A stretch of DNA of 64,000 bases. It comes from Rhodanobacter spathiphylli B39 (GTDB lineage: Bacteria > Pseudomonadota > Gammaproteobacteria > Xanthomonadales > Rhodanobacteraceae). Where the stretch lies: contig NZ_AJXT01000015.1 of NCBI RefSeq assembly GCF_000264295.1, positions 35,466 through 99,465 of the forward strand, given 5' to 3'. Position numbers and translations under genes: made by a program. The notes under the pieces were generated by a model. The model was given only the letters and a program-made list of their open reading frames with translations. It was not told the DNA's origin and searched no databases. Positions 1 to 8,019 of this stretch are shown one piece after another. Numbering within the stretch: position 1 is the stretch's first letter; each line of letters opens with the position of its first letter.

Positions 1-1
1 C

Positions 2-901
2 AACAAGCTTGCCCCGCAGCAACCCATCGAGGTCTGGAAGAAGAACGCCGGAATGGACTGGCAGATCGAGCAGTCCGAAGTTCGCTACATCTCCGGCAGC
101 AACAACGTCGGGGTCATCAATGCCTTCCCGGAACAGAAGGTGCTCTATCGCTCCGATACCAAGGCTCCGTTGGCCGTTGTGTCCAAGCGCTTTTACGTGG
201 TGCAGCCGGGCGAGATCCTGGAGTTCTATCGTGACCTGACCGCCTGCAACGGTTTCGAGTTGGAAACGGCCGGCGTGCTGCGCGAGGGCCGCAAGTTCTG
301 GGCGTTGGCGAAGACGGGCCAGAGCACGACGCTCAAAGGCCGCGACCGGGTGGATGGCTATCTGTTGTTGGCCACGGCCTGCGACGGCACGCTGGCTACC
401 ACGGCGCAGTTCACTTCGGTGAGGGTGGTCTGCAACAACACCCTGCAGATTGCATTGGGGAATGCCAGCAGCGCGATCAAGGTGCCACACCGCAGCCAGT
501 TCGATGCGGAAGCAGTCAAGCGCCAGTTGGGGATCACCGTGTCGTCGTGGGATGGCTTCGTGGTCCGAATGAAGGCACTCGTCGATCGTCCGGTCGATCC
601 CGATTCGGTCGAAGGCCTGCTACGCCGGGTGCTGACCTACGCAGCACCGGACGGCAAGTCACCGGTGGTCAACGAACAGGCCTTGGCCACGGTGCGCTCG
701 CTGTACGAGGGCGGTGGCCGCGGCGCACTGATGACCTCCAGTCGGGGTACGGCATGGGGCTTACTCAACAGCGTGACCGAGTTCGTCGATCACCACCGTC
801 GGGCGCGCAGCGACGATCACCGTCGCGACGCGGCCTGGTTCGGCCAAGGGGCGCAGATCAAGCAGCGAGCCTGGGACGAAGCCATGAAGCTCGTGGCCTG
901 A
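2..901 (+). CDS. DUF932 phage/plasmid-like protein (5' truncated by window edge)
   Basis: The reading frame is open through position 2 and the residues before the first internal ATG (53) read PIEVWKKNAGMDW, as in DUF932 proteins, so the gene starts left of the window. About 299 residues are visible. DUF932 proteins are common on integrative conjugative elements (ICEs) and phages, usually near recombination genes; their biochemical role is unknown. The core around VRVVCNNTLQIAL (about residues 140-152 of the visible part) is the typical family block. A strong ribosome-binding sequence (AAGGAGGG, 901-908) starts at the last base of its stop codon and serves the next gene, which indicates an operon. 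Family assignment is from recognised sequence; function is not inferred. Confidence 0.85.
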   Translation, partial: NKLAPQQPIEVWKKNAGMDWQIEQSEVRYISGSNNVGVINAFPEQKVLYRSDTKAPLAVVSKRFYVVQPGEILEFYRDLTACNGFELETAGVLREGRKFWALAKTGQSTTLKGRDRVDGYLLLATACDGTLATTAQFTSVRVVCNNTLQIALGNASSAIKVPHRSQFDAEAVKRQLGITVSSWDGFVVRMKALVDRPVDPDSVEGLLRRVLTYAAPDGKSPVVNEQALATVRSLYEGGGRGALMTSSRGTAWGLLNSVTEFVDHHRRARSDDHRRDAAWFGQGAQIKQRAWDEAMKLVA

Positions 902-913
902 AGGAGGGATGCC

Positions 914-1366
914 GTGGGACTGGATATGTATCTGGAAGCCAAGCGGCACGTAGCCCCCTGCGACTCGCAGACAGAACCGATGCGCCGTGCGATTGGCGCG
1001 GCCATCGACTATGTGCCACCGAAGGACAAGCCGGGAAACGACGCCTCTTTGCTGGAGGTCTGTGGCGTCACGGTGCGCGTCGGCTACTGGCGCAAGTTCA
1101 CGGCCTTGCATCAATGGTTCGTGGGCAACGTTCAGGGAGGACACGATGACGACTGTCCCGCCTTCGTTTCGGTAGACGCCTTGATGGAGTTGGAGGCACA
1201 GCTCGAACAGGTTGGCGATGATCCGGCGAGTGCCAGTGAGTATTTCACCGCCGATGAGGATGAAACGCTGGAGGAAAGCGATGTCGACTACACACTGAAA
1301 GTCCTTCATCACGCCAAGCGATTACAGGAGCAAGGCTGGGACATCACCTACCGCGCCAGCTGGTGA
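914..1366 (+). CDS. Conserved mobile-element protein, unknown function
   Basis: A 150-residue acidic soluble protein starting at GTG 914, chosen because AAGGAGGG lies at 901-908. It begins MGLDMYLEAKRHV and contains VGYWRKFTALHQWFV (about residues 56-70), a block I associate with a family of small ICE and phage proteins without known role. Two cysteines (C16, C50), no signal peptide and no membrane segment are seen. It follows the DUF932 gene by 12 bases and is followed by a terminator, so it looks like the last gene of that transcript. I do not recognise a catalytic motif and propose no function. Confidence 0.75.
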   Translation: MGLDMYLEAKRHVAPCDSQTEPMRRAIGAAIDYVPPKDKPGNDASLLEVCGVTVRVGYWRKFTALHQWFVGNVQGGHDDDCPAFVSVDALMELEAQLEQVGDDPASASEYFTADEDETLEESDVDYTLKVLHHAKRLQEQGWDITYRASW

Positions 1367-1411
1367 GGTCAGCACACGCGGGGGATTGATCTTGATGCAA
1401 GCGACATAGCG

Positions 1412-1435
1412 CCCGGCCCTCTGGCCGGGTTTTTT
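1412..1435 (+). terminator. Rho-independent terminator
   Basis: Perfect 7-bp stem CCCGGCC (1412-1418) / GGCCGGG (1423-1429) with loop CTCT, followed by six Ts (1430-1435), then CTTTT. It ends the DUF932/unknown-gene transcript ahead of the YqaJ gene. Confidence 0.85.
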
Positions 1436-1452
1436 CTTTTGGGAGAACCACG

Positions 1453-2448
1453 ATGAAAAAGCGATCTGCCTTGCGGTTGGTCGATACACGCACACTCGAC
1501 CGGGGCCAATGGCTGGAAGTGCGCCAGGGCGGTATCGGCAGCTCCGATGCCGCCACCGCGGTCGGCTTGAACCCTTACAAGAGCCCGCTGGAGCTGTGGG
1601 CGGAGAAAACCGGGCGTGTCGTCGCGCACGCGGAAAGTCCAGGCATGGAGGATCCCCGCTACTGGGGCACGCTGCTCGAACCTTTCGTGGCTACGGCCTA
1701 CCAAGAGAAGACCGGGCGCAAGGTTAGGCGTGTCAACGCCGTGCTCCAACACCCTACCTTCAACTTCATGCTGGCCAACATCGACCGGGAGGTCGTGGGC
1801 TGCCCGGACGTGCAAATTCTGGAATGCAAGACGGCTGGCGAGTTCGGCGCGCGGCTGTGGAAGGACGGCGTGCCGGAGTACGTGCAGTTGCAGGTGCAGC
1901 ACCAGCTCGCCGTGACTGGCCAGCAGGCGGCGGATGTCGCAGTGCTGCTGTGTGGGCAACAGTTGGAGATCCATCGCATCAAACGGGACGACGAGGTGAT
2001 CGCCCGTCTGATCGTGCTGGAGACGAAGTTTTGGGAGTACGTGCAGCACGACATCGATCCACCTTCCGATGGCAGCGAGTCATCCGCGCGAGCCCTGCGC
2101 CAGCTCTACCCCGGTAACGATACGTCGCTCGATTTCACGGACGACGAGGCCCTTTGCCAGACCTTCACCTCGCTGTCGGCGCTGAAGACCGAGCTGGATG
2201 AGAAGGCGCACGTCGCCGAGCAGCTCAAGCAGGCGATCCAGCAAGCGATGGGCGACGCCAGCAAGGCGTTGTTTGCTCGCGGCGAGGTGACCTACAAGCG
2301 ATCCAAAGATGGCGCCAGCATCGACACCAAACGGCTAGCAGCCGATTACCCCGCGCTGGCTGCGCAGTACACCGTACCTCGCCCCGGTTCGCGCCGGTTC
2401 GTGCTGTCTCTCTCACCCGATGCCACCGAAGGAGTTTCCCCATGTTGA
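1453..2448 (+). CDS. YqaJ-family (lambda exonuclease-like) recombination nuclease
   Basis: 331 residues. The N-terminal half is a YqaJ viral recombinase domain: GIGSSDAATAVGLNPYKSP (about 27-45), E76 in GTLLEPF, D111 in ANIDRE, and E124/K126 in LECKTA, giving the E...D...ExK arrangement of the PD-(D/E)XK lambda-exo fold. These nucleases resect double-strand ends to make 3' tails for an annealing protein. Residues about 230-265 look helical or coiled-coil. A ribosome site GGGAGAA (1440-1446) precedes ATG 1453. The stop overlaps the next start by 7 bp, so the two are translationally coupled. No Bet/RecT annealing partner is visible, though it may lie left of the window. Confidence 0.88.
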   Translation: MKKRSALRLVDTRTLDRGQWLEVRQGGIGSSDAATAVGLNPYKSPLELWAEKTGRVVAHAESPGMEDPRYWGTLLEPFVATAYQEKTGRKVRRVNAVLQHPTFNFMLANIDREVVGCPDVQILECKTAGEFGARLWKDGVPEYVQLQVQHQLAVTGQQAADVAVLLCGQQLEIHRIKRDDEVIARLIVLETKFWEYVQHDIDPPSDGSESSARALRQLYPGNDTSLDFTDDEALCQTFTSLSALKTELDEKAHVAEQLKQAIQQAMGDASKALFARGEVTYKRSKDGASIDTKRLAADYPALAAQYTVPRPGSRRFVLSLSPDATEGVSPC

Positions 2449-3341
2449 AAGGCCTGGCTATCACCCCGCCCGTGATCGGGCGGATTTCCATCGGGCGTGT
2501 GGTCGAACGCAACGGCAAGCGCCTACCGGAGAAGGACGACCAGTTCACCCTGACTACCCAAGTGCAGAGTCGCGATGGTTGGATCTTGCATCCGCTGGAC
2601 GAAGCCTTGCGCAAAGAAGCTGGCGGCAAGCTGCGATCCATCCCGGTACGAATGCTGTTCAACGACCCGGCGCTCAACCTGCGGGCCGACTACTCGCTGT
2701 TCGATCGCACCTCGGGCCGGCCAGTGTGTGTGGGCAATGGCGAGACCTGTCGTCGCGCGGGTAAGGGCGGCGTCGATGCCCTTCCCTGTGTGGGGCCAGA
2801 CCAGTGCGGCTTCGCCAATGGCGAGTGCAAGGCCTACGCGCGTCTGAATGTGCTCGTGGGCGATGGCGAAGGGGATGCATTGGGTTCGTTCGTGCTGCGC
2901 ACCACGTCCTTCAACACTATCCGTACGCTGGCGGCACGGCTGGAGTATTTCAGCGCGGTGTCGGGCGGGCTGCTGGCCTGCCTGCCGCTGGAACTGAAGC
3001 TGCGCGGCAAGTCCACCACGCAAAGCCACCGTGCGCCGATCTACTACGTGGATCTGGTGGTGCGCGACGCGTTGACGCTGGAAGAGGCCATCGCCCAGGC
3101 ACGGGAGCGGGATGAGCAGCGGCGAGTCTGCGGATTTGACCAGGCGGCACTGGACGAGTCTGCGCGCAGGGGCTTCGCCAATGGGGCGTTCGAGGAGCTG
3201 GAAGAGGACGTGCCCGCGGTGGTGGAGGAGTTCTACCCTGATGGTGGTGGCGAGCAGCGCGCGGAAGCACGCGTGTCCACGGGCTCCGGCCTGAAAGGTC
3301 GCCTCGAAGCGCGTGTGGCGGCAGCCGGCCACGGTGGATAG
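2442..3341 (+). CDS. ICE-encoded cysteine-rich protein (recombination-directionality-factor-like / 'hydrolase or metal-binding')
   Basis: 299 residues, overlapping the YqaJ stop by 7 bp. The centre holds five cysteines, C96, C103, C116, C122 and C129 (VCVGNGETC ... LPCVGPDQC ... GEC), spaced like a zinc or Fe-S site. The sequence resembles proteins that databases call 'hydrolase or metal-binding protein' on ICEs and that are related to recombination directionality factors of phage Gp3 type. That relation is from memory and not certain. The C-terminus (about 250-270) is acidic, then low in complexity. Placement next to a resection nuclease fits a role in element recombination. Confidence 0.65.
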   Translation: MLKGLAITPPVIGRISIGRVVERNGKRLPEKDDQFTLTTQVQSRDGWILHPLDEALRKEAGGKLRSIPVRMLFNDPALNLRADYSLFDRTSGRPVCVGNGETCRRAGKGGVDALPCVGPDQCGFANGECKAYARLNVLVGDGEGDALGSFVLRTTSFNTIRTLAARLEYFSAVSGGLLACLPLELKLRGKSTTQSHRAPIYYVDLVVRDALTLEEAIAQARERDEQRRVCGFDQAALDESARRGFANGAFEELEEDVPAVVEEFYPDGGGEQRAEARVSTGSGLKGRLEARVAAAGHGG

Positions 3342-3358
3342 CCACGGGGGAAACGGCA

Positions 3359-3454
3359 ATGTTCGCAATCGTGGGTGGTGTGGTGGTGTACGGCTTTGCC
3401 TTGTACGGGCTGGCGCGGTTCCTGCAAGACAGGAACGGCGGCCCCGATGCGTAG
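3359..3454 (+). CDS. Putative 31-residue membrane microprotein
   Basis: ATG 3359 follows GGGGG (3346-3350) and encodes MFAIVGGVVVYGFALYGLAR then a polar tail ending at TAG 3454. Residues 2-19 form one hydrophobic helix with a positive residue after it, as in single-pass inner-membrane microproteins. It lies 17 bp after the preceding gene and is followed by a hairpin (3472-3499), consistent with being the last gene of the operon. No homology is recalled. The call rests on the start context, hydrophobicity and position only. Confidence 0.45.
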   Translation: MFAIVGGVVVYGFALYGLARFLQDRNGGPDA

Positions 3455-3471
3455 GCCAGTCGGCGGCATAG

Positions 3472-3499
3472 ACGGGAGGGGGCTTGCGCCCCCTCCCGT
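3472..3499 (+). terminator. Long perfect hairpin at operon end
   Basis: ACGGGAGGGGGC (3472-3483) pairs perfectly with GCCCCCTCCCGT (3488-3499) around loop TTGC, a 12-bp GC-rich stem. There is no T-run after it, so it may be a non-canonical terminator, an mRNA 3'-end stabiliser or an element-specific structure. Confidence 0.5.
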
Positions 3500-3642
3500 A
3501 CTTTGGGTGAGCCATCTTTCTTTTGCCTGCTTTGCCGCTTGGCGTGGGCGAATAGGCCTTCACGTTGCGCCTCCAGCCTGAGCGGCGCCCGTGCCTGCGA
3601 TAGACTCCCCGCTTGCGCCCGCGATGCGCACAAGGAGAACCA

Positions 3643-3917
3643 ATGAGTGCCTTGCTGAACACCTACCGTCAGGCCGCCGTCACCGAGCGGAAAAAGGGCA
3701 ACTACTTCGAGGAACTCACGCTCGCCTACTTGCGAAGCGAGGCCACCTACCGCGATCTCTAGAGCCAGGTCTGGACGTATGCCGACTGGGCCACCGAAAC
3801 CATGCACAACCCCGCTACCCGCTGGAACTGTTCCTGCGCGTGGTCACGGTGAGCCTGGACGGTGCAACGGGGCATGCTGAGCCCGTGCTACACGACCGAC
3901 TGGCATCAGTTGCGTGA
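3643..3917 (+). pseudogene. Remnant of a large helicase / type ISP-like restriction protein
   Basis: ATG 3643, after AAGGAGA (3632-3638), starts MSALLNTYRQAAVTERKKGN and runs to EATYRDL, matching the N-terminus of very large 'DEAD/DEAH helicase' (type ISP restriction-like) proteins on mobile elements. An in-frame TAG then falls where these proteins have Tyr. The same frame continues SQVWTYADWATE, and a different frame continues PRYPLELFLRVVTVSL, which I associate with a distal part of the same family. So a stop codon, a large internal deletion and a frameshift are all visible. The remnant ends at the converging Gp2-like gene (stop at 3906). Confidence 0.65.
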
Positions 3918-5348
3918 AGTCCACTGATGTTCGGCCCTCTTCATGTTGCTCGGGTCGCCCAGGATTTCATAGACCGGAGACATGTCATGTCCATCCTTAC
4001 GTGGCGCACCACGCTTGAGCAGTCCACCACGTGCTTTCATGTTGCCGCGCCGAAGGTTCCTCTTGTGACCAGTCATCACGAAGCCGTCGCCTTTGACGAT
4101 GTAGCGGATGGCTTCCCGGATACCCATCAGCATCGACCGGTCGCTGATATGGACTGAACCGATCGCGTTGTACTCGTATTCGAGGCGTCGCACCCAGCAA
4201 TTGAAATAGCTGGCCCGCAGATGGCCGCACCGCTTCAGCCACGCTTCGCCGAGCATGATTGATAGATCACAGGCGTTTTGGTGCTTGTGGCCATCAAGAG
4301 CGACCAGGAGGTGGTAGTGGATGCCGCGGTCGAAGCCGCACTCTCTCTTCCAAATCCATCGCTGCACGTCAGGGACAATGCGGTCTTCAGAGAGCGCGCG
4401 CAGGTAGTGCTTCATGCACTTCTCGGCGATGCGGACATCTTCATGTGTTTTGTGCGTCGGTTTGATGTACAGATCAACACGCAGCACGAGCAGCTTCGAA
4501 TGTTGCTGGAAGCCTTCGACCATATACTGACAGCAGGAACGTAAGTCTTTCTTCTCCAGCTTGACGCGATTTGCCTCGATGCGTCGAAAGCGCGAAGAAC
4601 GACAGCATCGACGCACGAAGCGTGTGATCCATTCAATACGACTGCGAAGCTTCGCGTTGCTCAGATCCTTGCCGAATCCATCGGCATGCCTGATGGCGGG
4701 CATGGCGACTTGACATGCGCGGATCATGACGGTGATGAATGGGTTGAAACGTGTGGTCATGCTTTCGGTCTGAGCCAATGCCTCTGGCTTGTTCCGGGGT
4801 AGAGTTGGCCATGCGTAGCGCCCTCTGTAACGGCTGCTGGGGCAGGCTCGCTCGATCATGGGTATACCCGAGCGACACAGATTCCAAACGGCCTCACCAA
4901 GGGATGTAAGGCGGTACTGCTGGCCGGGAAGTTTTAGCCTCCACCGCTGATCGCGATCGGCCGTGACCAGGCGGTGGTTGTTGCTGCTGATACGCCTGGC
5001 CAGACGGTCGGCTTTGCGTATCCAGTACAAGCATTCGGGTTCATCGGAGATGGCCGTTGTACCGTCGCTGTTGTAGATGAGGTGCTTCGACATGGCCTGA
5101 TAGGTCATCTCGCTTTCGATGGCTTGCCTTTCCAACTCCTCATCGAGTGCGTCGAACGTTGTGTCCATGGCTTGGTAGCTGTCGCATTGAATGTCCATCG
5201 TCATCATCTCGTAGGGTTGGATTTGTGCAGTCCATGACTGATTGCCTGACATTTCCATACCCAACTCATCCATTGTTTCTATCCCGTCTTCAATCCCATT
5301 CCCATTAGATAGAGAACCGGAATGGTGGCGAGTCAATAATGGCGCCAT
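3906..5348 (-). CDS. YagK/YfjJ C-terminal domain (inovirus Gp2-like) HUH replication protein
   Basis: 480 residues if the ATG at 5348 is used; the acidic first ~80 residues look unconserved and a later Met is possible. The C-terminal half carries the HUH-type features of this family: LLVLRVDLYI (about 286-295), the metal-binding H-Y-H at 344-346 (GIHYHLLVALDG), and LGEAWLK after it. Gp2-like proteins are thought to nick single strands for rolling-circle replication of filamentous phages and satellites. Codon usage and GC are lower than in the flanking chromosome (bases 4501-4560 are 29/60 GC by hand count). It converges on the helicase remnant and heads its own transcript. Confidence 0.8.
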   Translation of the reverse strand: MAPLLTRHHSGSLSNGNGIEDGIETMDELGMEMSGNQSWTAQIQPYEMMTMDIQCDSYQAMDTTFDALDEELERQAIESEMTYQAMSKHLIYNSDGTTAISDEPECLYWIRKADRLARRISSNNHRLVTADRDQRWRLKLPGQQYRLTSLGEAVWNLCRSGIPMIERACPSSRYRGRYAWPTLPRNKPEALAQTESMTTRFNPFITVMIRACQVAMPAIRHADGFGKDLSNAKLRSRIEWITRFVRRCCRSSRFRRIEANRVKLEKKDLRSCCQYMVEGFQQHSKLLVLRVDLYIKPTHKTHEDVRIAEKCMKHYLRALSEDRIVPDVQRWIWKRECGFDRGIHYHLLVALDGHKHQNACDLSIMLGEAWLKRCGHLRASYFNCWVRRLEYEYNAIGSVHISDRSMLMGIREAIRYIVKGDGFVMTGHKRNLRRGNMKARGGLLKRGAPRKDGHDMSPVYEILGDPSNMKRAEHQWTSRN

Positions 5349-5361
5349 GCCCCGGGCATGG
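5345..5361. promoter_or_regulatory. Palindrome over the Gp2-like start codon
   Basis: CCATGCCC (5345-5352), one C, GGGCATGG (5354-5361): a near-perfect palindrome containing the minus-strand start codon of the Gp2-like gene. It could be an autoregulatory operator or a nicking-site hairpin for the HUH protein; neither is shown. Confidence 0.4.
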
Positions 5362-5740
5362 TGATTCGAAGTCGGGCGAATGCCGGCAATTCATGGTTCC
5401 CATACCATTGTTGACTTAGTGACCTGAGGGTATGCGCCACATACGTCCGTATGGCCGGCGTCCGGGCAGCGAGTAGCGGCTATTGCTCGTGAGGTTCAAT
5501 GTGCTGCGAGTGGTCTAGGCAGGTGGACGAGAAGCACCTGCGCCTGAGTGGCCGCGCCAACGCGAGATGCTCGCGTTGGCGTCAGGGGCGGCATAGCAGG
5601 GCGCCGCGCGTCCCCTGGTGGGGCCATATAGGGCAGGCGGGGTGTCCCTATGAATGCGAGCGATCATGCGGTAGTCGCATAAGTCGCACGGTTTTGAGGG
5701 GTACCATCAAATTTCGTGAAAGAACGAGCGGCGGCCGTGC
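5362..5740. other. Non-coding interval in the mobile element
   Basis: About 380 bases between the Gp2-like gene start and the terminator of the DUF3987 operon. Open frames here have no ribosome site and look like chance frames. Short inverted repeats such as CATACG-TC-CGTATG are present around 5439-5455. This is the only place in the module where cargo or a replication origin could sit; I see no recognisable gene. Confidence 0.5.
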
Positions 5741-5772
5741 AAAAAAAACCGGCCAGCTCGAAGGCTGGCCGG
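5741..5772 (-). terminator. Terminator of the DUF3987 operon
   Basis: A perfect 9-bp stem, plus-strand CCGGCCAGC (5749-5757) / GCTGGCCGG (5764-5772), 6-base loop, flanked by eight As (5741-5748), which read as a U8 tract on the minus strand. It lies 8 bp after the DUF3987 stop. Confidence 0.9.
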
Positions 5773-5779
5773 CAGGTGG

Positions 5780-7288
5780 TTATCGACTAAACCGGAACGG
5801 TATTCCGGGCTGTGGTACGTGAACGATCCGCTGCCCCCTACCTTGCCCTGGAAGAAGCTGGACTCGCGACATCAGTCGCAGCAGCTCCAGGGCGGCGTCG
5901 AGATTGGGTATGTCACGAAGATCATCCTTGGCGTTCCGTTCGATGAAGCCCTTCGGTACGGATCGGTGGCCCCTGCTCCAAAGGCGTCGAAGGTACTTGT
6001 CGAGGTCATACGCTTGCAAGACAACCGTAGGTACCATATTGAAGAGCGAATAGCGGTCCTGGAACTCCGCGAGGTGGAATCGAATGACCTCGATGGCACC
6101 TTGGATCGTCTCCAAGGAAATCCTCTTCTCCCCGAGAGCGACCGTCCAGATAGTGGCCAGGCGGCCCGCATGCTCAGCCGCACGAAACGCGAAGTCACTG
6201 ACATCCGCCAGATCGCCGGCCTCGCGGATGTCTCCTTCGCTATTCGCGCGGCGAAAGATTTCCTGCTCGAAGTCGAGCCAATACTTGAGCGCTTCGTCAT
6301 CGAGCTCAATCTCGTCAAGGGCGGTGATGCCCTGGGACCTGCGACGATCAATCTCAACGGCCATACGGCGAAGAGTATCGTGATACGCATCCAGCGCCTG
6401 CGAGGAAACGAGGACGTCGGCGAGATAACGATCGTCCACGACTTTGCCAGCCGTGCCGAATAGGTTCCGTCCCCAAAAGCCGATCGAGCGCATCTTCATG
6501 CCATGGGTACGTTCGAAGTCATCAATGATTTCGTTTTGAACCATCAGGAACACGCTGACGCGTGGATCATGGCCGATGACGCTTTCGCCGCCTGCACGAT
6601 CGAGCGTGATGTGGCTGCCGTCAAAGCCGCGGTTGAGATGACGACACAGGCGGGGGAGGTTTTCGTAAACGATGTCCGCTTCGTCGCTCACCAAAGCGAT
6701 CGAGCGACCCGATCCCTTGAGCTGGTCGATGAAGCGGCGGGTCGTGATGTCGCTAACTAGCAGTCGCGCTTCGACCGGGGCAACGGGCTCCTTCCCGCCC
6801 AGCTCGTCGAGTGCGGCCTGAAGGTGTTGCCAAGGCTTGTTATTGGCCCGGAGCTTCCTCTTCTCCCTTTGAAGTCCCTTACGGTCGTCCACCCAATCGC
6901 CATGCGCCAGATTGAACTGGTGCACGGCGTGCTCGTGCAACGCAATCATCGCTTGGTCGTAGGCCTCAACCACCGGGATGAACGCCTTCAGAGCCCTGGT
7001 CTTTCCTGCCGTAGAGGGAGCGATCACGTGGGAATAGACCGATGCAGGTCGCGTCTCAGCCTTTTCACCGGGCATCTTAAAGCGAGCGAGGTTCTGCGTT
7101 AGCAGACCCAGCACGCCATTGGCGGTCATGCCCGCGATGATGGTGTTGATGCGCTTGCTTTTGGCGACATACAGCGCTGCCTCCCGCAAAGCGGGAGGCA
7201 GCGCCTCAATCGGAAAGCTGCGAAGGATGGGCGTGAAGTCAGGGAGGGCGGCCTTGTGATGCCATCCCCCATTAAATCCGAAGCTCAT
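5780..7288 (-). CDS. DUF3987 (YfjI-like) ATPase, mobile-element replication protein
   Basis: 502 residues. A Walker A-like loop APSTAGKT is at residues 90-97 and a Walker B-like ALVSDEAD at 198-205, with WGRNLFGTAGK-like sequence further on, as in DUF3987 proteins. These occur in phages, satellites and plasmids beside primase or replication genes and are presumed replication ATPases/helicases. Residues 130-165 are highly charged and probably helical. The start overlaps the stop of the upstream 107-residue gene by 4 bp (ATGA, 7285-7288), so it is translationally coupled. It is last in the leftward operon and is followed by a strong terminator. Confidence 0.82.
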   Translation of the reverse strand: MSFGFNGGWHHKAALPDFTPILRSFPIEALPPALREAALYVAKSKRINTIIAGMTANGVLGLLTQNLARFKMPGEKAETRPASVYSHVIAPSTAGKTRALKAFIPVVEAYDQAMIALHEHAVHQFNLAHGDWVDDRKGLQREKRKLRANNKPWQHLQAALDELGGKEPVAPVEARLLVSDITTRRFIDQLKGSGRSIALVSDEADIVYENLPRLCRHLNRGFDGSHITLDRAGGESVIGHDPRVSVFLMVQNEIIDDFERTHGMKMRSIGFWGRNLFGTAGKVVDDRYLADVLVSSQALDAYHDTLRRMAVEIDRRRSQGITALDEIELDDEALKYWLDFEQEIFRRANSEGDIREAGDLADVSDFAFRAAEHAGRLATIWTVALGEKRISLETIQGAIEVIRFHLAEFQDRYSLFNMVPTVVLQAYDLDKYLRRLWSRGHRSVPKGFIERNAKDDLRDIPNLDAALELLRLMSRVQLLPGQGRGQRIVHVPQPGIPFRFSR

Positions 7289-7608
7289 GGTGCGCCCTCC
7301 TTGTCGGGCATCCGGTCGCCCGGATCAGCATGTTCGGGCTGGTCGCAACCAAGCTTTGCTGCAGTCGCGAGGAGTGCATTCACTTTCGTGTAGTGAAGAG
7401 CCGGAATAGCGGACTTCACCTTCTTGCGGATCTTGTCGTGGGATTCGCCGCGGTCCATCGCCGCGCGGATCGAAGGAATCAGCCTGGCGAGCTGCTCGGC
7501 TTCGTGCTCCTCAGGCGTCGGCTCCGTTGACTCGATGGCCACGATGGCTTGGTCGATAAGGTCATCGTCAATGGAGACGACTTCCTTCGTGATGGTGTTG
7601 TTACCCAT
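7285..7608 (-). CDS. Unknown 107-residue mobile-element protein
   Basis: ATG 7608 (MGNNTITKEV) is preferred to longer starts because it overlaps the stop of the upstream HTH gene by 8 bp (7601-7608), typical of operon coupling. The protein is acidic in its first half (SIDDDLIDQAI, EEHEAEQ) and has a basic helix HDKIRKKVKSAIPALHYTKV near residues 58-77. No known motif is seen. Position between an HTH protein and a DUF3987 ATPase suggests a replication or regulation accessory; this is inference from context only. Confidence 0.6.
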   Translation of the reverse strand: MGNNTITKEVVSIDDDLIDQAIVAIESTEPTPEEHEAEQLARLIPSIRAAMDRGESHDKIRKKVKSAIPALHYTKVNALLATAAKLGCDQPEHADPGDRMPDKEGAP

Positions 7609-8014
7609 GATGGTTGTCTCCGCGCGCGTACAGCGCGTTGGGGCTGTTGAGGGTGATGCCGTCGATCTGACGCGAGCGATGGGTAATGGCATCCCGCCAG
7701 GCCCGGATCTCTTCGGCGAGGAAGAGCTTCCGTTGGCCAGGTTCACGGACGATCGAGTCCGGCATGGGTAGCCACGGGAATGGTGCCTCCTTGCCGGGAT
7801 CAATGCGGTTGCGCTTGTCGTCGTACATCGGGACGAGGCCATCCTGATAAGCCTTCGAATTGGAAAGGCCTGCGAACGTCAGGCATTGGTGGAGCCCGAC
7901 ATTTCCTGATACCGGGAAATCCTCAACTTCTTGAGGTGTGCTTCGACGCGCACGGCTTGGACGAACGCTGCCGCCACCTTCGTTGCCGAAAGTGCTTAGG
8001 AGGTGCTTCGTCAT
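7601..8014 (-). CDS. Divergent AlpA-like helix-turn-helix regulator
   Basis: 137 residues. LTFAGLSNSKAYQ (about 45-57) resembles the recognition helix of AlpA/MerR-type winged HTH proteins, and FPWLPMPDSIVREPGQRKLF then EEIRAWRDA (about 74-103) resembles the wing and last helix of AlpA proteins. AlpA-type proteins act as excisionases or activators on satellites and prophages. Unlike normal ~70-residue AlpA proteins it has long N- and C-terminal extensions. It is second in a five-base-spaced operon. The HTH call is by pattern and moderately sure; the excisionase role is inference. Confidence 0.5.
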   Translation of the reverse strand: MTKHLLSTFGNEGGGSVRPSRARRSTPQEVEDFPVSGNVGLHQCLTFAGLSNSKAYQDGLVPMYDDKRNRIDPGKEAPFPWLPMPDSIVREPGQRKLFLAEEIRAWRDAITHRSRQIDGITLNSPNALYARGDNHHG

Positions 8015-8019
8015 GGCGG

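Noticed and set aside
5499..5822. Plus-strand 107-codon frame in the mobile element
   Set aside because: Overlaps the terminator and the end of the DUF3987 gene; Cys/Arg-rich random composition, no ribosome site.
5819..6463. Plus-strand 214-codon frame
   Set aside because: Antisense of the DUF3987 gene, which has motif support and operon coupling.
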